A stretch of DNA of 64,000 nt from CAYWMY01 sp046352935 (GTDB taxonomy: Bacteria; Pseudomonadota; Gammaproteobacteria; Steroidobacterales; Steroidobacteraceae). Positions 46,144 to 53,665 of the stretch are shown piece after piece; within the stretch, counting starts at the first letter, position 1; each line of letters begins with the position of its first letter. The notes beneath the pieces are model-generated. The model made no database searches, was not told the DNA's origin, and saw nothing but the letters and a program-made list of their open reading frames with translations. The stretch is from positions 1-64,000 of the forward strand of contig JAXMGR010000001.1 in the NCBI GenBank assembly GCA_046352935.1. The letters are read 5' to 3'. The translations under genes were made by a program, and so were the position numbers.

Positions 46144-47115
46144 TCAGGGCGTGGCATCGATGATCATCCAGGCGACGGCGCAGGTGCAGCCCAGGAACAG
46201 CGCGAGACCCGCAGCTGCCCGCAGCCGGTAATGGCGCGCGAGCTGGCCGGCGGAGCCTGCGGCCAGCAGGAAGGGGCGGCCGTCCTGCGGCGCCGACAGC
46301 ATGTGGACGCCCGGTTCCGCGGCGCGCTGGTCGCGCTCCGCGGTGACCTGGCTGTGTGCCTCCCCGCGTGCGCGTTCCCATTCCTCGAGCGACAGCGCGC
46401 CGTCCCCGTCCCGATCGAAGCGCCGCAGCAGGGCATGCGGTTCCCGCTTCCACTCGCGAAGCAGCGCCGCGACTTCCTCGCCGAGGCTCCGCGCGTCGGC
46501 GCCGGTGTCGCTGCGGAACCAGCCGATCGCATAGGCCTGCGCACCGGCGTCGAGTCGGCTCTCGCGATAGCGATAGCGATTGCCGAAGCCGACGAAGCCT
46601 CGCTCGAGGGGTGGTCCGGCGACGGGTTGAGGCGTGTCGCCGTACCAGGTGTCACGCGCCGACGGCAGGACTTCGGCGCCGTCGGGATCGACGACGCAGG
46701 AGCCGCTGTCGTCCTCGATGAGGAAGATGTGATCGCTCACCCCGGAGGACACGGTGTGCCAGCGGCGCCGGTTGCCGTCCCGGACGTGTTCCTCGACGCT
46801 GAAGCTCCACCACGTGCAGGGACGTCGCGACAGCGGCGCGAGGATCGGTTCACCGCCCATGAGCCGCGCCACACCCTCGAGTTCGACGTAGCCCTGCGCA
46901 GCACTGCGGACCCGCGACGTCGGGGTGTCCTCGATCAACCGGGCCCAGCGCCACCACTTGAATCCGGCGTGGAAGCCCCACGCCGCGGCGGCGGCCAGCA
47001 CCGCCATCGCGATCCAGAACTCACCCGTGTCCGAGCTCCCGACGGCATCGAGCCCGACCGCCAGCAGCGGACCCGCGAGCCCGGCCGGGACGGCCCACGC
47101 GATCCTGCCGTTCAC
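46144..47115 (-). CDS. GIDE-domain membrane protein with an EF-hand
   Basis: A 323-aa membrane protein: helices near 8-28 and 34-52 and again near 297-317. Between them lies a domain of the GIDE type (called E3 ubiquitin ligase-like in annotation): GYVELEGVARLMGGEPILAPL then RRPCTWWSFSVEEHV. An insertion carries a canonical calcium EF-hand loop DRDGDGALSLEE (D234, D236, D238, S242, E245). No RING finger is present, so a ligase function is not implied. It starts with GTG one base after the lemA stop, so the two are an operon. Function unknown. Confidence 0.78.
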   Translation of the reverse strand: MNGRIAWAVPAGLAGPLLAVGLDAVGSSDTGEFWIAMAVLAAAAAWGFHAGFKWWRWARLIEDTPTSRVRSAAQGYVELEGVARLMGGEPILAPLSRRPCTWWSFSVEEHVRDGNRRRWHTVSSGVSDHIFLIEDDSGSCVVDPDGAEVLPSARDTWYGDTPQPVAGPPLERGFVGFGNRYRYRESRLDAGAQAYAIGWFRSDTGADARSLGEEVAALLREWKREPHALLRRFDRDGDGALSLEEWERARGEAHSQVTAERDQRAAEPGVHMLSAPQDGRPFLLAAGSAGQLARHYRLRAAAGLALFLGCTCAVAWMIIDATP

Positions 47116-47116
47116 T

Positions 47117-47683
47117 TCAGTCGAAGAGGCGCTTCAGGTCCACGTCGCTCTTCTGTTCCGCCGTGAACTCCAGCAGTGCGGCGGGGGTGAAGCCGAACAG
47201 GCGCGCGAAGAACAGGTCGGGGAACTGCGCGACCCGCACGTTGTTGAGGTTGACTGCGCCGTTGTAGAGCTCACGTCGGTCGGCGATCGATTCCTCGAGC
47301 TGCGAGATCCGCGTGCGCAGGTGCTGGAAGCCCTCGTCGGCCTTCAGCTGCGGGTAGTTCTCGGCGACCGCATACAGCTGGCCCAGGCCGGCACGCAGGA
47401 CGCCCTCGGCCGCGCCGAGGGCCGCGACATCGCCCCGCTCGTGGGCGCGGAACACCGAGGTGCGCGCCTGCATCACGCGCTCGAGCGCCTCCTTCTCGTA
47501 CTGCATGTAGCGTTTGCAGGACTCGACGAGCTTGGGAAGTTCGTCGTGCCGCTGCACGAGGATGACGTCGATGTTGGCCCAGGCCTGCCGAACGCCTTCG
47601 CGCAGCCTCACCAGGCCGTTGTAGACCCCGATCGAATAGATGACGAGCACGGCCAGCAGGGCGAGCACGACGACCATCACCAT
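47117..47683 (-). CDS. lemA: LemA family protein
   Basis: A 188-aa protein with one N-terminal membrane helix (about 2-20) and a helical domain typical of LemA: YNGLVRLREGVRQAWANIDVI, RHDELPKLVE, ARTSVFRA and the closing NNVRVAQFPDLFFARLFGF. LemA proteins are membrane-bound helical bundles of unclear role, often beside GIDE or TPM proteins, as here. GGAGAG lies about 6 nt before the ATG at 47683; the longer open frame upstream is antisense to gor. Divergent from gor over 138 nt that include an AT-rich GTATATCATC. Confidence 0.92.
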   Translation of the reverse strand: MVMVVVLALLAVLVIYSIGVYNGLVRLREGVRQAWANIDVILVQRHDELPKLVESCKRYMQYEKEALERVMQARTSVFRAHERGDVAALGAAEGVLRAGLGQLYAVAENYPQLKADEGFQHLRTRISQLEESIADRRELYNGAVNLNNVRVAQFPDLFFARLFGFTPAALLEFTAEQKSDVDLKRLFD

Positions 47684-47821
47684 GTGCACTCTCCGGTGCC
47701 CGGCCCGGTGTTTCGGTGGAGTGGGCCGGTTTGTTTGTTCAAAGTATATCATCGCGATCCGGTGGCCCGTGACGCGCCTCCGGAAATCCGCTGCAGACGG
47801 CGCAAGGGTGGAAGACGACCG

Positions 47822-49168
47822 ATGTCGACGACGTGTGACCTGATCGTGATCGGTGGGGGCAGTGGCGGCATCGCCTGTGCGCGTCGTGCAGCCGAATACG
47901 GTGCGCGTGTCGTCCTCGTGGAGAGCGGCCGGCTGGGTGGCACCTGCGTGAACGTGGGCTGTGTTCCGAAGAAGGTCATGTACAACGCGGCGAGTCTCGC
48001 GCACGGAATGCAGGAGGCCGTGGAATACGGCTTCGACGTCGAGCCGGGCCGGCTCGACTGGGACGTGCTCAAGCGGAAGCGCGATGCCTACGTCGCGCGG
48101 CTGAACGGCATCTATGACGCGAATCTGGCGAAGAGCGGCGTTGCCGTGAGGCGCGGACACGCCCGCTTCGTGTCACCGCACGCCGTGGTCGTGGAGGGCG
48201 AGCGCATCGAGGGCTCTCACGTGGTGATCGCCACGGGTGGGCAGGCGGTGTGGCCCGCGATCCCGGGCGCGGAACTCGGCATCGACTCCGACGGCTTCTT
48301 CGCGCTGCCCGCGCAGCCCCGCCGCGTCCTCGTCGTGGGCAGCGGCTACATCGCGGTGGAGCTCACGGGTGTGTTCGCGGCACTGGGCAGCGAGACCTCG
48401 CTGGCGTTCCGCCACGAGCGCGTGCTGCGGCACTTCGATGCAATGCTGGCCGCGACGCTGATGGATGAAATGCGCGCGGACGGCGTGACGCTGCTCGACC
48501 ACGCCGTGCCCGCCGGGGTCCGGCGCGACGGTGCCGGCCTGATCCTCGATCTGGAAGACGGCAGACAGCTCGGACCTTTCGACTGCATCGTCTGGGCGAT
48601 CGGACGCCGCCCGAACTCGGAACACCTGGATCTCGCCCGGGCCGGCGTGGCAGTGGATGCCGCGGGGCACGTCGTGACGGACGTGTTCCAGCGCACGAAT
48701 GTCGAGAACGTCCATGCCATCGGCGATGTCACGGGCCGCGAGCAGCTGACGCCGGTGGCCATCGCCGCGGGGCGCCGTCTCGCCGACCGCGAATTCGGCG
48801 GTGCCACGGGGCGCCATCTCGATTACCGGCTGATCCCGACCGTGATCTTCAGTCATCCGCCGATCGGCACCGTGGGCCTCAGCGAAGGCCAGGCGCGCGC
48901 GGAGTACGGCGACGCGGTCAGGGTGTTCAGTTCAACCTTCGTTCCGATGTACTACGCGCCGCTCACCCGCAAGCGCCGTGCCGCAATGAAGCTGGTCACG
49001 GTCGGACCCGAACAGCGCATCGTCGGCCTGCACGTCGTCGGCCAGGGCGCCGACGAGATGCTGCAGGGGTTCGCCGTCGCGGTCAGGATGGGGGCCACCA
49101 AGCGCGATTTCGACGACACCGTGGCGATCCACCCCACGGCGGCGGAAGAATTCGTCACGATGAGGTGA
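47822..49168 (+). CDS. gor: Glutathione-disulfide reductase
   Basis: A 448-aa FAD/NADPH enzyme that keeps glutathione reduced. The FAD loop is GGGSGGIACARRA, the redox pair C42/C47 lies in GGTCVNVGCVPKK, NADPH loop VVGSGYIAVELTGVFAALG with the downstream Arg pair (RHERVLR), and the closing catalytic HPTAAEE. The arginines after strand 2 favour NADPH. The ATG at 47822 (GGAAG about 8 nt upstream) gives the full-length enzyme; the open frame back to 46925 is an artefact. The carbonic-anhydrase gene follows after 4 nt. Confidence 0.94.
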   Translation: MSTTCDLIVIGGGSGGIACARRAAEYGARVVLVESGRLGGTCVNVGCVPKKVMYNAASLAHGMQEAVEYGFDVEPGRLDWDVLKRKRDAYVARLNGIYDANLAKSGVAVRRGHARFVSPHAVVVEGERIEGSHVVIATGGQAVWPAIPGAELGIDSDGFFALPAQPRRVLVVGSGYIAVELTGVFAALGSETSLAFRHERVLRHFDAMLAATLMDEMRADGVTLLDHAVPAGVRRDGAGLILDLEDGRQLGPFDCIVWAIGRRPNSEHLDLARAGVAVDAAGHVVTDVFQRTNVENVHAIGDVTGREQLTPVAIAAGRRLADREFGGATGRHLDYRLIPTVIFSHPPIGTVGLSEGQARAEYGDAVRVFSSTFVPMYYAPLTRKRRAAMKLVTVGPEQRIVGLHVVGQGADEMLQGFAVAVRMGATKRDFDDTVAIHPTAAEEFVTMR

Positions 49169-49172
49169 ATCC

Positions 49173-49727
49173 ATGGCACTCAGCATCAGGACGTGGCGTG
49201 GTGTCGCGCCGCGCCTCGGTGAACGTGTCTACGTCGATCCGGATGCGATCTTGATCGGTCAGGTGACCGTCGGCGACGACAGCTCGTTCTGGCCCCGTGC
49301 GATCGCCCGCGGCGACACGAACACGATCACGATCGGTGCCCGGACCAGCGTCCAGGATGGCTGCGTGCTGCACGTCACGCACGCCGGGAAGACGGCGCCG
49401 GCAGGATTTCCGCTGCTGATCGGCGACGACGTGACCATAGGCCACAACGCCACGCTGCACGGCTGCACCGTCGGCAGTCGCTGTCTGATCGGCATCGGCT
49501 CGATCATTCTGGACGGTGCACGCGTGGACGAGGAAGTGATCATCGGCGCCGGCGCGCTGGTGCCGCCCGGCATGCACTGTGAGCGCGGTGGTCTCTACGT
49601 CGGCAGTCCGGCGCGCCGACTGCGCGACCTGAGGCCGGCGGAGATCGAGTCCTTCACCTATTCGTCGCACTACTATGTGCGACTGAAGGACGAACACACG
49701 ACGGCAGCGGTATCCCTGCCGCCGTGA
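49173..49727 (+). CDS. Gamma-carbonic anhydrase family protein
   Basis: A 184-aa left-handed beta-helix protein of the YrdA/CaiE group. Metal-ligand histidines are visible in VLHVTH and IGHNATLHGC; the hexapeptide turns (IGQVTVGDDSSFWP, LIGDDVTIGHN, IGIGSIILDGA) build the helix. Members may be carbonic anhydrases or related; activity cannot be told here. It is tightly linked to gor, and a terminator at 49742-49765 follows. Confidence 0.92.
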   Translation: MALSIRTWRGVAPRLGERVYVDPDAILIGQVTVGDDSSFWPRAIARGDTNTITIGARTSVQDGCVLHVTHAGKTAPAGFPLLIGDDVTIGHNATLHGCTVGSRCLIGIGSIILDGARVDEEVIIGAGALVPPGMHCERGGLYVGSPARRLRDLRPAEIESFTYSSHYYVRLKDEHTTAAVSLPP

Positions 49728-49741
49728 ATCATGCGAGGGCG

Positions 49742-49765
49742 GCGGTCCGGGCGCACCCGGACCGC
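49742..49765. terminator. Hairpin between convergent genes (gamma-CA and aroE)
   Basis: Perfect 10-nt arms GCGGTCCGGG and CCCGGACCGC around CGCA, in the 40-nt gap between two convergent stops. It could end transcription from both sides. T tails are poor, so efficiency is uncertain. Confidence 0.6.
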
Positions 49766-49767
49766 GG

Positions 49768-50598
49768 TCATTGCTCGATCAGCGCCGCGAGCACGGAGCG
49801 GGTCTCGGGGCGCACGCCGTGCCAGAGATCGAAGGCTTCCGCGGCCTGTTCGACCAGCATGCCCCAGCCCTTGTGCACCTGGGTCGCGCCCGCATCCCGG
49901 GCCCAGCGCTGGAACGGGGTGTCCTCGCGGCCGTAGGACATGTCGTAGCAGACCGTCTCCGGTCCCACGACCTCGACGCTCACCGGGGGGACGGTCCCCG
50001 ACAGTCCCGCCGAGGTCGCATTGATGACGAGATCCCACGGTTCCGGCGCCACGTCGTCGAAGCCGCAGCCCTCGACCGGCCCGCTCTCGCGGAACATCTG
50101 TGCGAGTTCCTGCGCGCGCTCGCCGGTCCGGTTGGCGACGAGCACGAGCTCGGGCCGCGCGGCGAGCAGCGGGTCCAGCACGCCGCGAACCGCACCGCCG
50201 GCGCCGAGCAGCAGGATGCGCCTGCCGACGAGCGTGAGGCCGAGGTTCTGCTTCAGGTCGCGGACGAGGCCCGCCCCGTCGGTGTTGTCACCGTAGAGCA
50301 CCGTCTGGTCGTGCAGGGCGATCGTGTTCACGGCGCCGGCACGGGTGGCGCGCGGGCTCAGCTCGCTGCAGACCTCGTAGGCGGCCGTCTTGTGCGGCAC
50401 GGTCACGTTGAGGCCCTTGCCGCCATTCATGAAGAAGTCGACGACCGTGCGGCGAAAGGCCGCGGGCTCGGCGTCGATCAGCGTGTAACGCAGGACGATG
50501 CCCAGCTGTCGTGCGAACAGGCCGTGGATGAACGGCGACCAGCTGTGTCCGACGGGGTGGCCGACCAGGGCGTAGAGATCGATCTGCCGCTCGCTCAC
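49768..50598 (-). CDS. aroE: Shikimate dehydrogenase
   Basis: A 276-aa enzyme of aromatic amino-acid synthesis: 3-dehydroshikimate to shikimate with NADPH. Landmarks are GHSWSPFIHGLFAR (shikimate site), NVTVPHK with the catalytic lysine, GDNTDGAG with the catalytic aspartate, and the NADPH loop LLGAGGAVRG followed by VANRTGERA. The GTG start is directly adjacent to the hemB stop (TGA then GTG), so it is translated by coupling. Confidence 0.96.
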   Translation of the reverse strand: MSERQIDLYALVGHPVGHSWSPFIHGLFARQLGIVLRYTLIDAEPAAFRRTVVDFFMNGGKGLNVTVPHKTAAYEVCSELSPRATRAGAVNTIALHDQTVLYGDNTDGAGLVRDLKQNLGLTLVGRRILLLGAGGAVRGVLDPLLAARPELVLVANRTGERAQELAQMFRESGPVEGCGFDDVAPEPWDLVINATSAGLSGTVPPVSVEVVGPETVCYDMSYGREDTPFQRWARDAGATQVHKGWGMLVEQAAEAFDLWHGVRPETRSVLAALIEQ

Positions 50599-51612
50599 TC
50601 AGGCTCCTTCGCGCATCCATTGCGCCGCTGTCCGGGCGAAATACGTCAGGATACCGTCCGCACCGGCGCGCCGGAACGCCAGCAGGCTCTCGAGCACGAC
50701 CGCGCGTTCGTCGAGCCACCCGTTGCGTGCGGCCGCCTTCAGCATCGCGTATTCACCGCTGACCTGATAGACGAAGGTCGGTGCCCCGAACGTGTCCTTC
50801 ACGCGGCGCACGATGTCGAGGTACGGCATGCCCGGCTTGACCATGACCATGTCGGCACCCTCGTCGAGATCGAGTGCGACCTCGCGCAGTGCCTCGTCGG
50901 AGTTGGCCGGATCCATCTGGTAGGTGTGCTTGCTGCCCTTGCCGAGGTTGCCGGCGGAACCGACGGCATCGCGGAAGGGACCGTAGAAACTGGACGCGTA
51001 CTTGGCCGAGTAGGCGAGGATGCGCGTGTGCACGTGGCCCGCATCCTCGAGTGCGCACCGGATCGCTCCGATGCGGCCGTCCATCATGTCGGATGGCGCG
51101 ACGACGTCGGCCCCCGCCGCGGCATGCGACAGCGCCTGCTTCACCAGCGCCTCCACGGTGATGTCGTTCAGCACGTAACCGGAGTCGTCGATGATGCCGT
51201 CCTGCCCGTGTGTCGTGAACGGATCGAGCGCCACGTCGGTGATGACACCGAGCTGCGGATGAGCATTCTTCAGCGCACGCACGGCACGCTGCGCCAGACC
51301 ATCGGGATTCCAGGCCTCGCACCCGTCCGCGGTCTTGCATCCGGGCTCGATCACCGGGAAGAGCGCGATCGCCGGCACGCCGAGTGCCGCCACCGATCCG
51401 GCATCCCGTACCAGTTCGTCGATCGACACGCGCTCGACGTCGGGCATCGATGGCACGGACTGCCGCTGTCCGGATCCCTCGACCACGAAAACCGGCCAGA
51501 TGAGGTTGTCCGGGCGAAGCGTCGACTCCCGCATCATCCGCCGCGAAAAGTCGTCGCGGCGCATGCGCCGCAGGCGGGTCGCCGGATAGGCGCCCGGACC
51601 CGGGTTGTCCAT
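50599..51612 (-). CDS. hemB: Porphobilinogen synthase (delta-aminolevulinic acid dehydratase)
   Basis: A 337-aa haem-pathway enzyme joining two 5-aminolevulinates. Schiff-base lysines K204 (YSAKYASSFYGPFRDA) and K259 (MVMVKPGMPYLD) are present. The metal region reads VALDPFTTHGQDG, without the three-cysteine zinc cluster of E. coli or mammalian enzymes, so the magnesium-type of Pseudomonas is expected. The ATG at 51612 has TGAGGAA about 6 nt upstream; a TTG at 51624 is less likely. A TATAAA on the minus strand at 51699-51704 could be part of its promoter, with no good -35. Confidence 0.96.
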   Translation of the reverse strand: MDNPGPGAYPATRLRRMRRDDFSRRMMRESTLRPDNLIWPVFVVEGSGQRQSVPSMPDVERVSIDELVRDAGSVAALGVPAIALFPVIEPGCKTADGCEAWNPDGLAQRAVRALKNAHPQLGVITDVALDPFTTHGQDGIIDDSGYVLNDITVEALVKQALSHAAAGADVVAPSDMMDGRIGAIRCALEDAGHVHTRILAYSAKYASSFYGPFRDAVGSAGNLGKGSKHTYQMDPANSDEALREVALDLDEGADMVMVKPGMPYLDIVRRVKDTFGAPTFVYQVSGEYAMLKAAARNGWLDERAVVLESLLAFRRAGADGILTYFARTAAQWMREGA

Positions 51613-51790
51613 GGGATTCCTCAATCCTGCGAGGCCTGTGCTGCCATCCGCTACGGCACCGCCGTCCGGGCTGCGACAATTCCTCGAAATGTCCGGTATT
51701 TATACATGATCGTCTCACACGGCGGAACGGACCGGACCCCGTTTCGGGGCTGGACGGAGGCACGCGCGGGTGTCCTGCCGCCCGCTGCAC

Positions 51791-52642
51791 TCAGGGGCGC
51801 TCGACGAGCCAGCGGAGGACTGATTCACCCGCGCCGTCCGGCGCCAGCGCGGCGTGGACCGCGGGCAGCGTGGCGGCCAGCGTCTCGTCGAGCCGCCACG
51901 GCGGGTTCAGCACGACGACGCCGGAACCGTTCAGGCCCACGCGACTGTCCCGCGCGTGGACCGTCAGTTCGACCGCCAGCGAGGGCGCGATCGCGGCCCT
52001 CTGCAGGCCGGTGAGGAAACGCGCCGATGTGGTCGCATCCTTGATCGGATACCAGGCCGCCAGGACGCTCGCCGGAAAGCGGGAATGCGCCTCGGCGATC
52101 GCGTGGCGCACGAGGTCGAATTCACCCGCCTGCAGTTCGTACGGAGGATCGATCAACACCAGTCCGCGCTTCTCCCGCGGCGGCAGCAGTCCGCGCAGGG
52201 CTTCGTAGCCGTCGCGGCAGTGGACGCCGATCCGCCGGTCGTTCCGGAACGATGCCGCGAGCGCTGCCGCCTCGGCCGGTTCGATTTCGACGAAGGCCGC
52301 GCGGTCCTGTGGCCGCAGCAGCGTGGCGACGATCTGCGGCGAACCCGGATAGTGGTGGACGAGTGTGGCGTTGGCGGGGTCCACGCCACGGACGAGCTGC
52401 AGGTAGCGCGCCGCCAGCGGCGGCAATGCGCGGGTCGCGGCGAGTCGCCGGATGCCCGCGTCGGCTTCACCGCTGCGCCGGGCCTCGATGGCATCGAGGT
52501 CGTAGTTCCCCCGGCCGGCATGTGTGTCGAGCACGAACCACGCCGTGTCCTTGCGCGACAGTGCGTCGAGCACCGCGATCAGCACGAGGTGCTTCAGCAC
52601 GTCGCCGTGGTTGCCGGCGTGGAAGGCGTGACGGTAGTTCAT
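51791..52642 (-). CDS. rlmJ: 23S rRNA (adenine2030-N6)-methyltransferase
   Basis: A 283-aa enzyme that methylates A2030 of 23S rRNA. The family start is MNYRHAFHAGNHGDVLKH; the SAM motif includes LDTHAGRGNYDL, and the catalytic DPPY is in VLIDPPYELQAGEFD. The C-terminal part reads GVVVLNPPWRLDE. About 70 nt separate it from hemF, with no feature seen. Confidence 0.96.
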   Translation of the reverse strand: MNYRHAFHAGNHGDVLKHLVLIAVLDALSRKDTAWFVLDTHAGRGNYDLDAIEARRSGEADAGIRRLAATRALPPLAARYLQLVRGVDPANATLVHHYPGSPQIVATLLRPQDRAAFVEIEPAEAAALAASFRNDRRIGVHCRDGYEALRGLLPPREKRGLVLIDPPYELQAGEFDLVRHAIAEAHSRFPASVLAAWYPIKDATTSARFLTGLQRAAIAPSLAVELTVHARDSRVGLNGSGVVVLNPPWRLDETLAATLPAVHAALAPDGAGESVLRWLVERP

Positions 52643-52711
52643 GCCGCGGTTCCGGGTTCGTTTCGGGGCGTCCGGGGTCGAAATGCGGGGTGTGGCCTGG
52701 CTTCCGGCCGC

Positions 52712-53662
52712 CTATGCGGAAGGGGTGGACGGAACCCCGGGTCTGGACTGCCCGAGCCAGTCACGCGGCCTGAGGAAGTCGGTGTACAGCTTCGCCTCCG
52801 CAGACCCGGGTTGCGGCCGCCAGTCGTACTGCCAGTGGACCACGGGTGGCAGCGACATCAGGATGGATTCCGTGCGACCACCGCTCTGCAACCCGAACAC
52901 CGTGCCCCGATCGTAGAGCAGGTTGAATTCGACATAGCGGCCGCGGCGGTAGAGCTGGAAATCCCGTTCGCGTTCACCCCAGGCCATGTGACGCCGCCGT
53001 TCGGCGATCGGCAGCCATGCGGCGAGGAAGCCGTCGCCCACGGCCCGCATGAACGCGAAGCAGTGCTCGAAGGCCCGATCGGCGAGGTCATCGAAGAACA
53101 GGCCGCCGACACCGCGCGTCTCGCCACGGTGCGGGAGCTGGAAATAGCGGTCGCACCAGTCCTTGCAGCGCGGGTAGACGTCGGCGCCGAACGGTGCGCA
53201 CAGGTCCCGTGCGGCACGGTGCCAGGCGACAGCGTCTTCCTCGAACGCATAGTACGGCGTGAGGTCGAAGCCCCCGCCGAACCACCATACCGGCGCGCCG
53301 CCCGGCGGATCCGCGATGAACAGGCGGACGTTCATGTGCGTGGTCGGCACGTAGGGATTCAGCGGGTGCAGGACCAGCGACAGGCCCATCGCCTCGAAGG
53401 AGGCACCCGCGAGTTCGGGCCTGCTCTGTGTCGCAGACACGGGCATGCGACTGCCGCGAACGTGCGAGAAACCGACTCCGCCCTTTTCCAGCAGCGCCCC
53501 GCCTTCCATGACGCGGCTCTCGCCACCACCGCCACCATCGCGTTCCCAGCGGTCGCAGCGAAAGCGTCCCCGGCCGTCGGCGCGCTCCAGCTCGTCCGTG
53601 ATCCAGTCCTGGAGCCCGACGAGGTAGGACCTGACGGCCTCGCGATCCGGGATCCCGCACAC
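52712..53662 (-). CDS. hemF: Oxygen-dependent coproporphyrinogen III oxidase
   Basis: A 316-aa haem-pathway enzyme using O2 to turn two propionates of coproporphyrinogen III into vinyls. Landmarks are RDGGGGGESRVMEGGALLEKGGV in two parts, LHPLNPYVPTTHMNVR, WWFGGGFDLTPYY and YVEFNLLYDRGTVFGL. It starts with GTG three nt after the topA stop. Together with hemB in the window it serves haem synthesis but is not in one operon with it. Presence implies an aerobic lifestyle. Confidence 0.96.
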   Translation of the reverse strand: MCGIPDREAVRSYLVGLQDWITDELERADGRGRFRCDRWERDGGGGGESRVMEGGALLEKGGVGFSHVRGSRMPVSATQSRPELAGASFEAMGLSLVLHPLNPYVPTTHMNVRLFIADPPGGAPVWWFGGGFDLTPYYAFEEDAVAWHRAARDLCAPFGADVYPRCKDWCDRYFQLPHRGETRGVGGLFFDDLADRAFEHCFAFMRAVGDGFLAAWLPIAERRRHMAWGERERDFQLYRRGRYVEFNLLYDRGTVFGLQSGGRTESILMSLPPVVHWQYDWRPQPGSAEAKLYTDFLRPRDWLGQSRPGVPSTPSA

Positions 53663-53665
53663 GGA

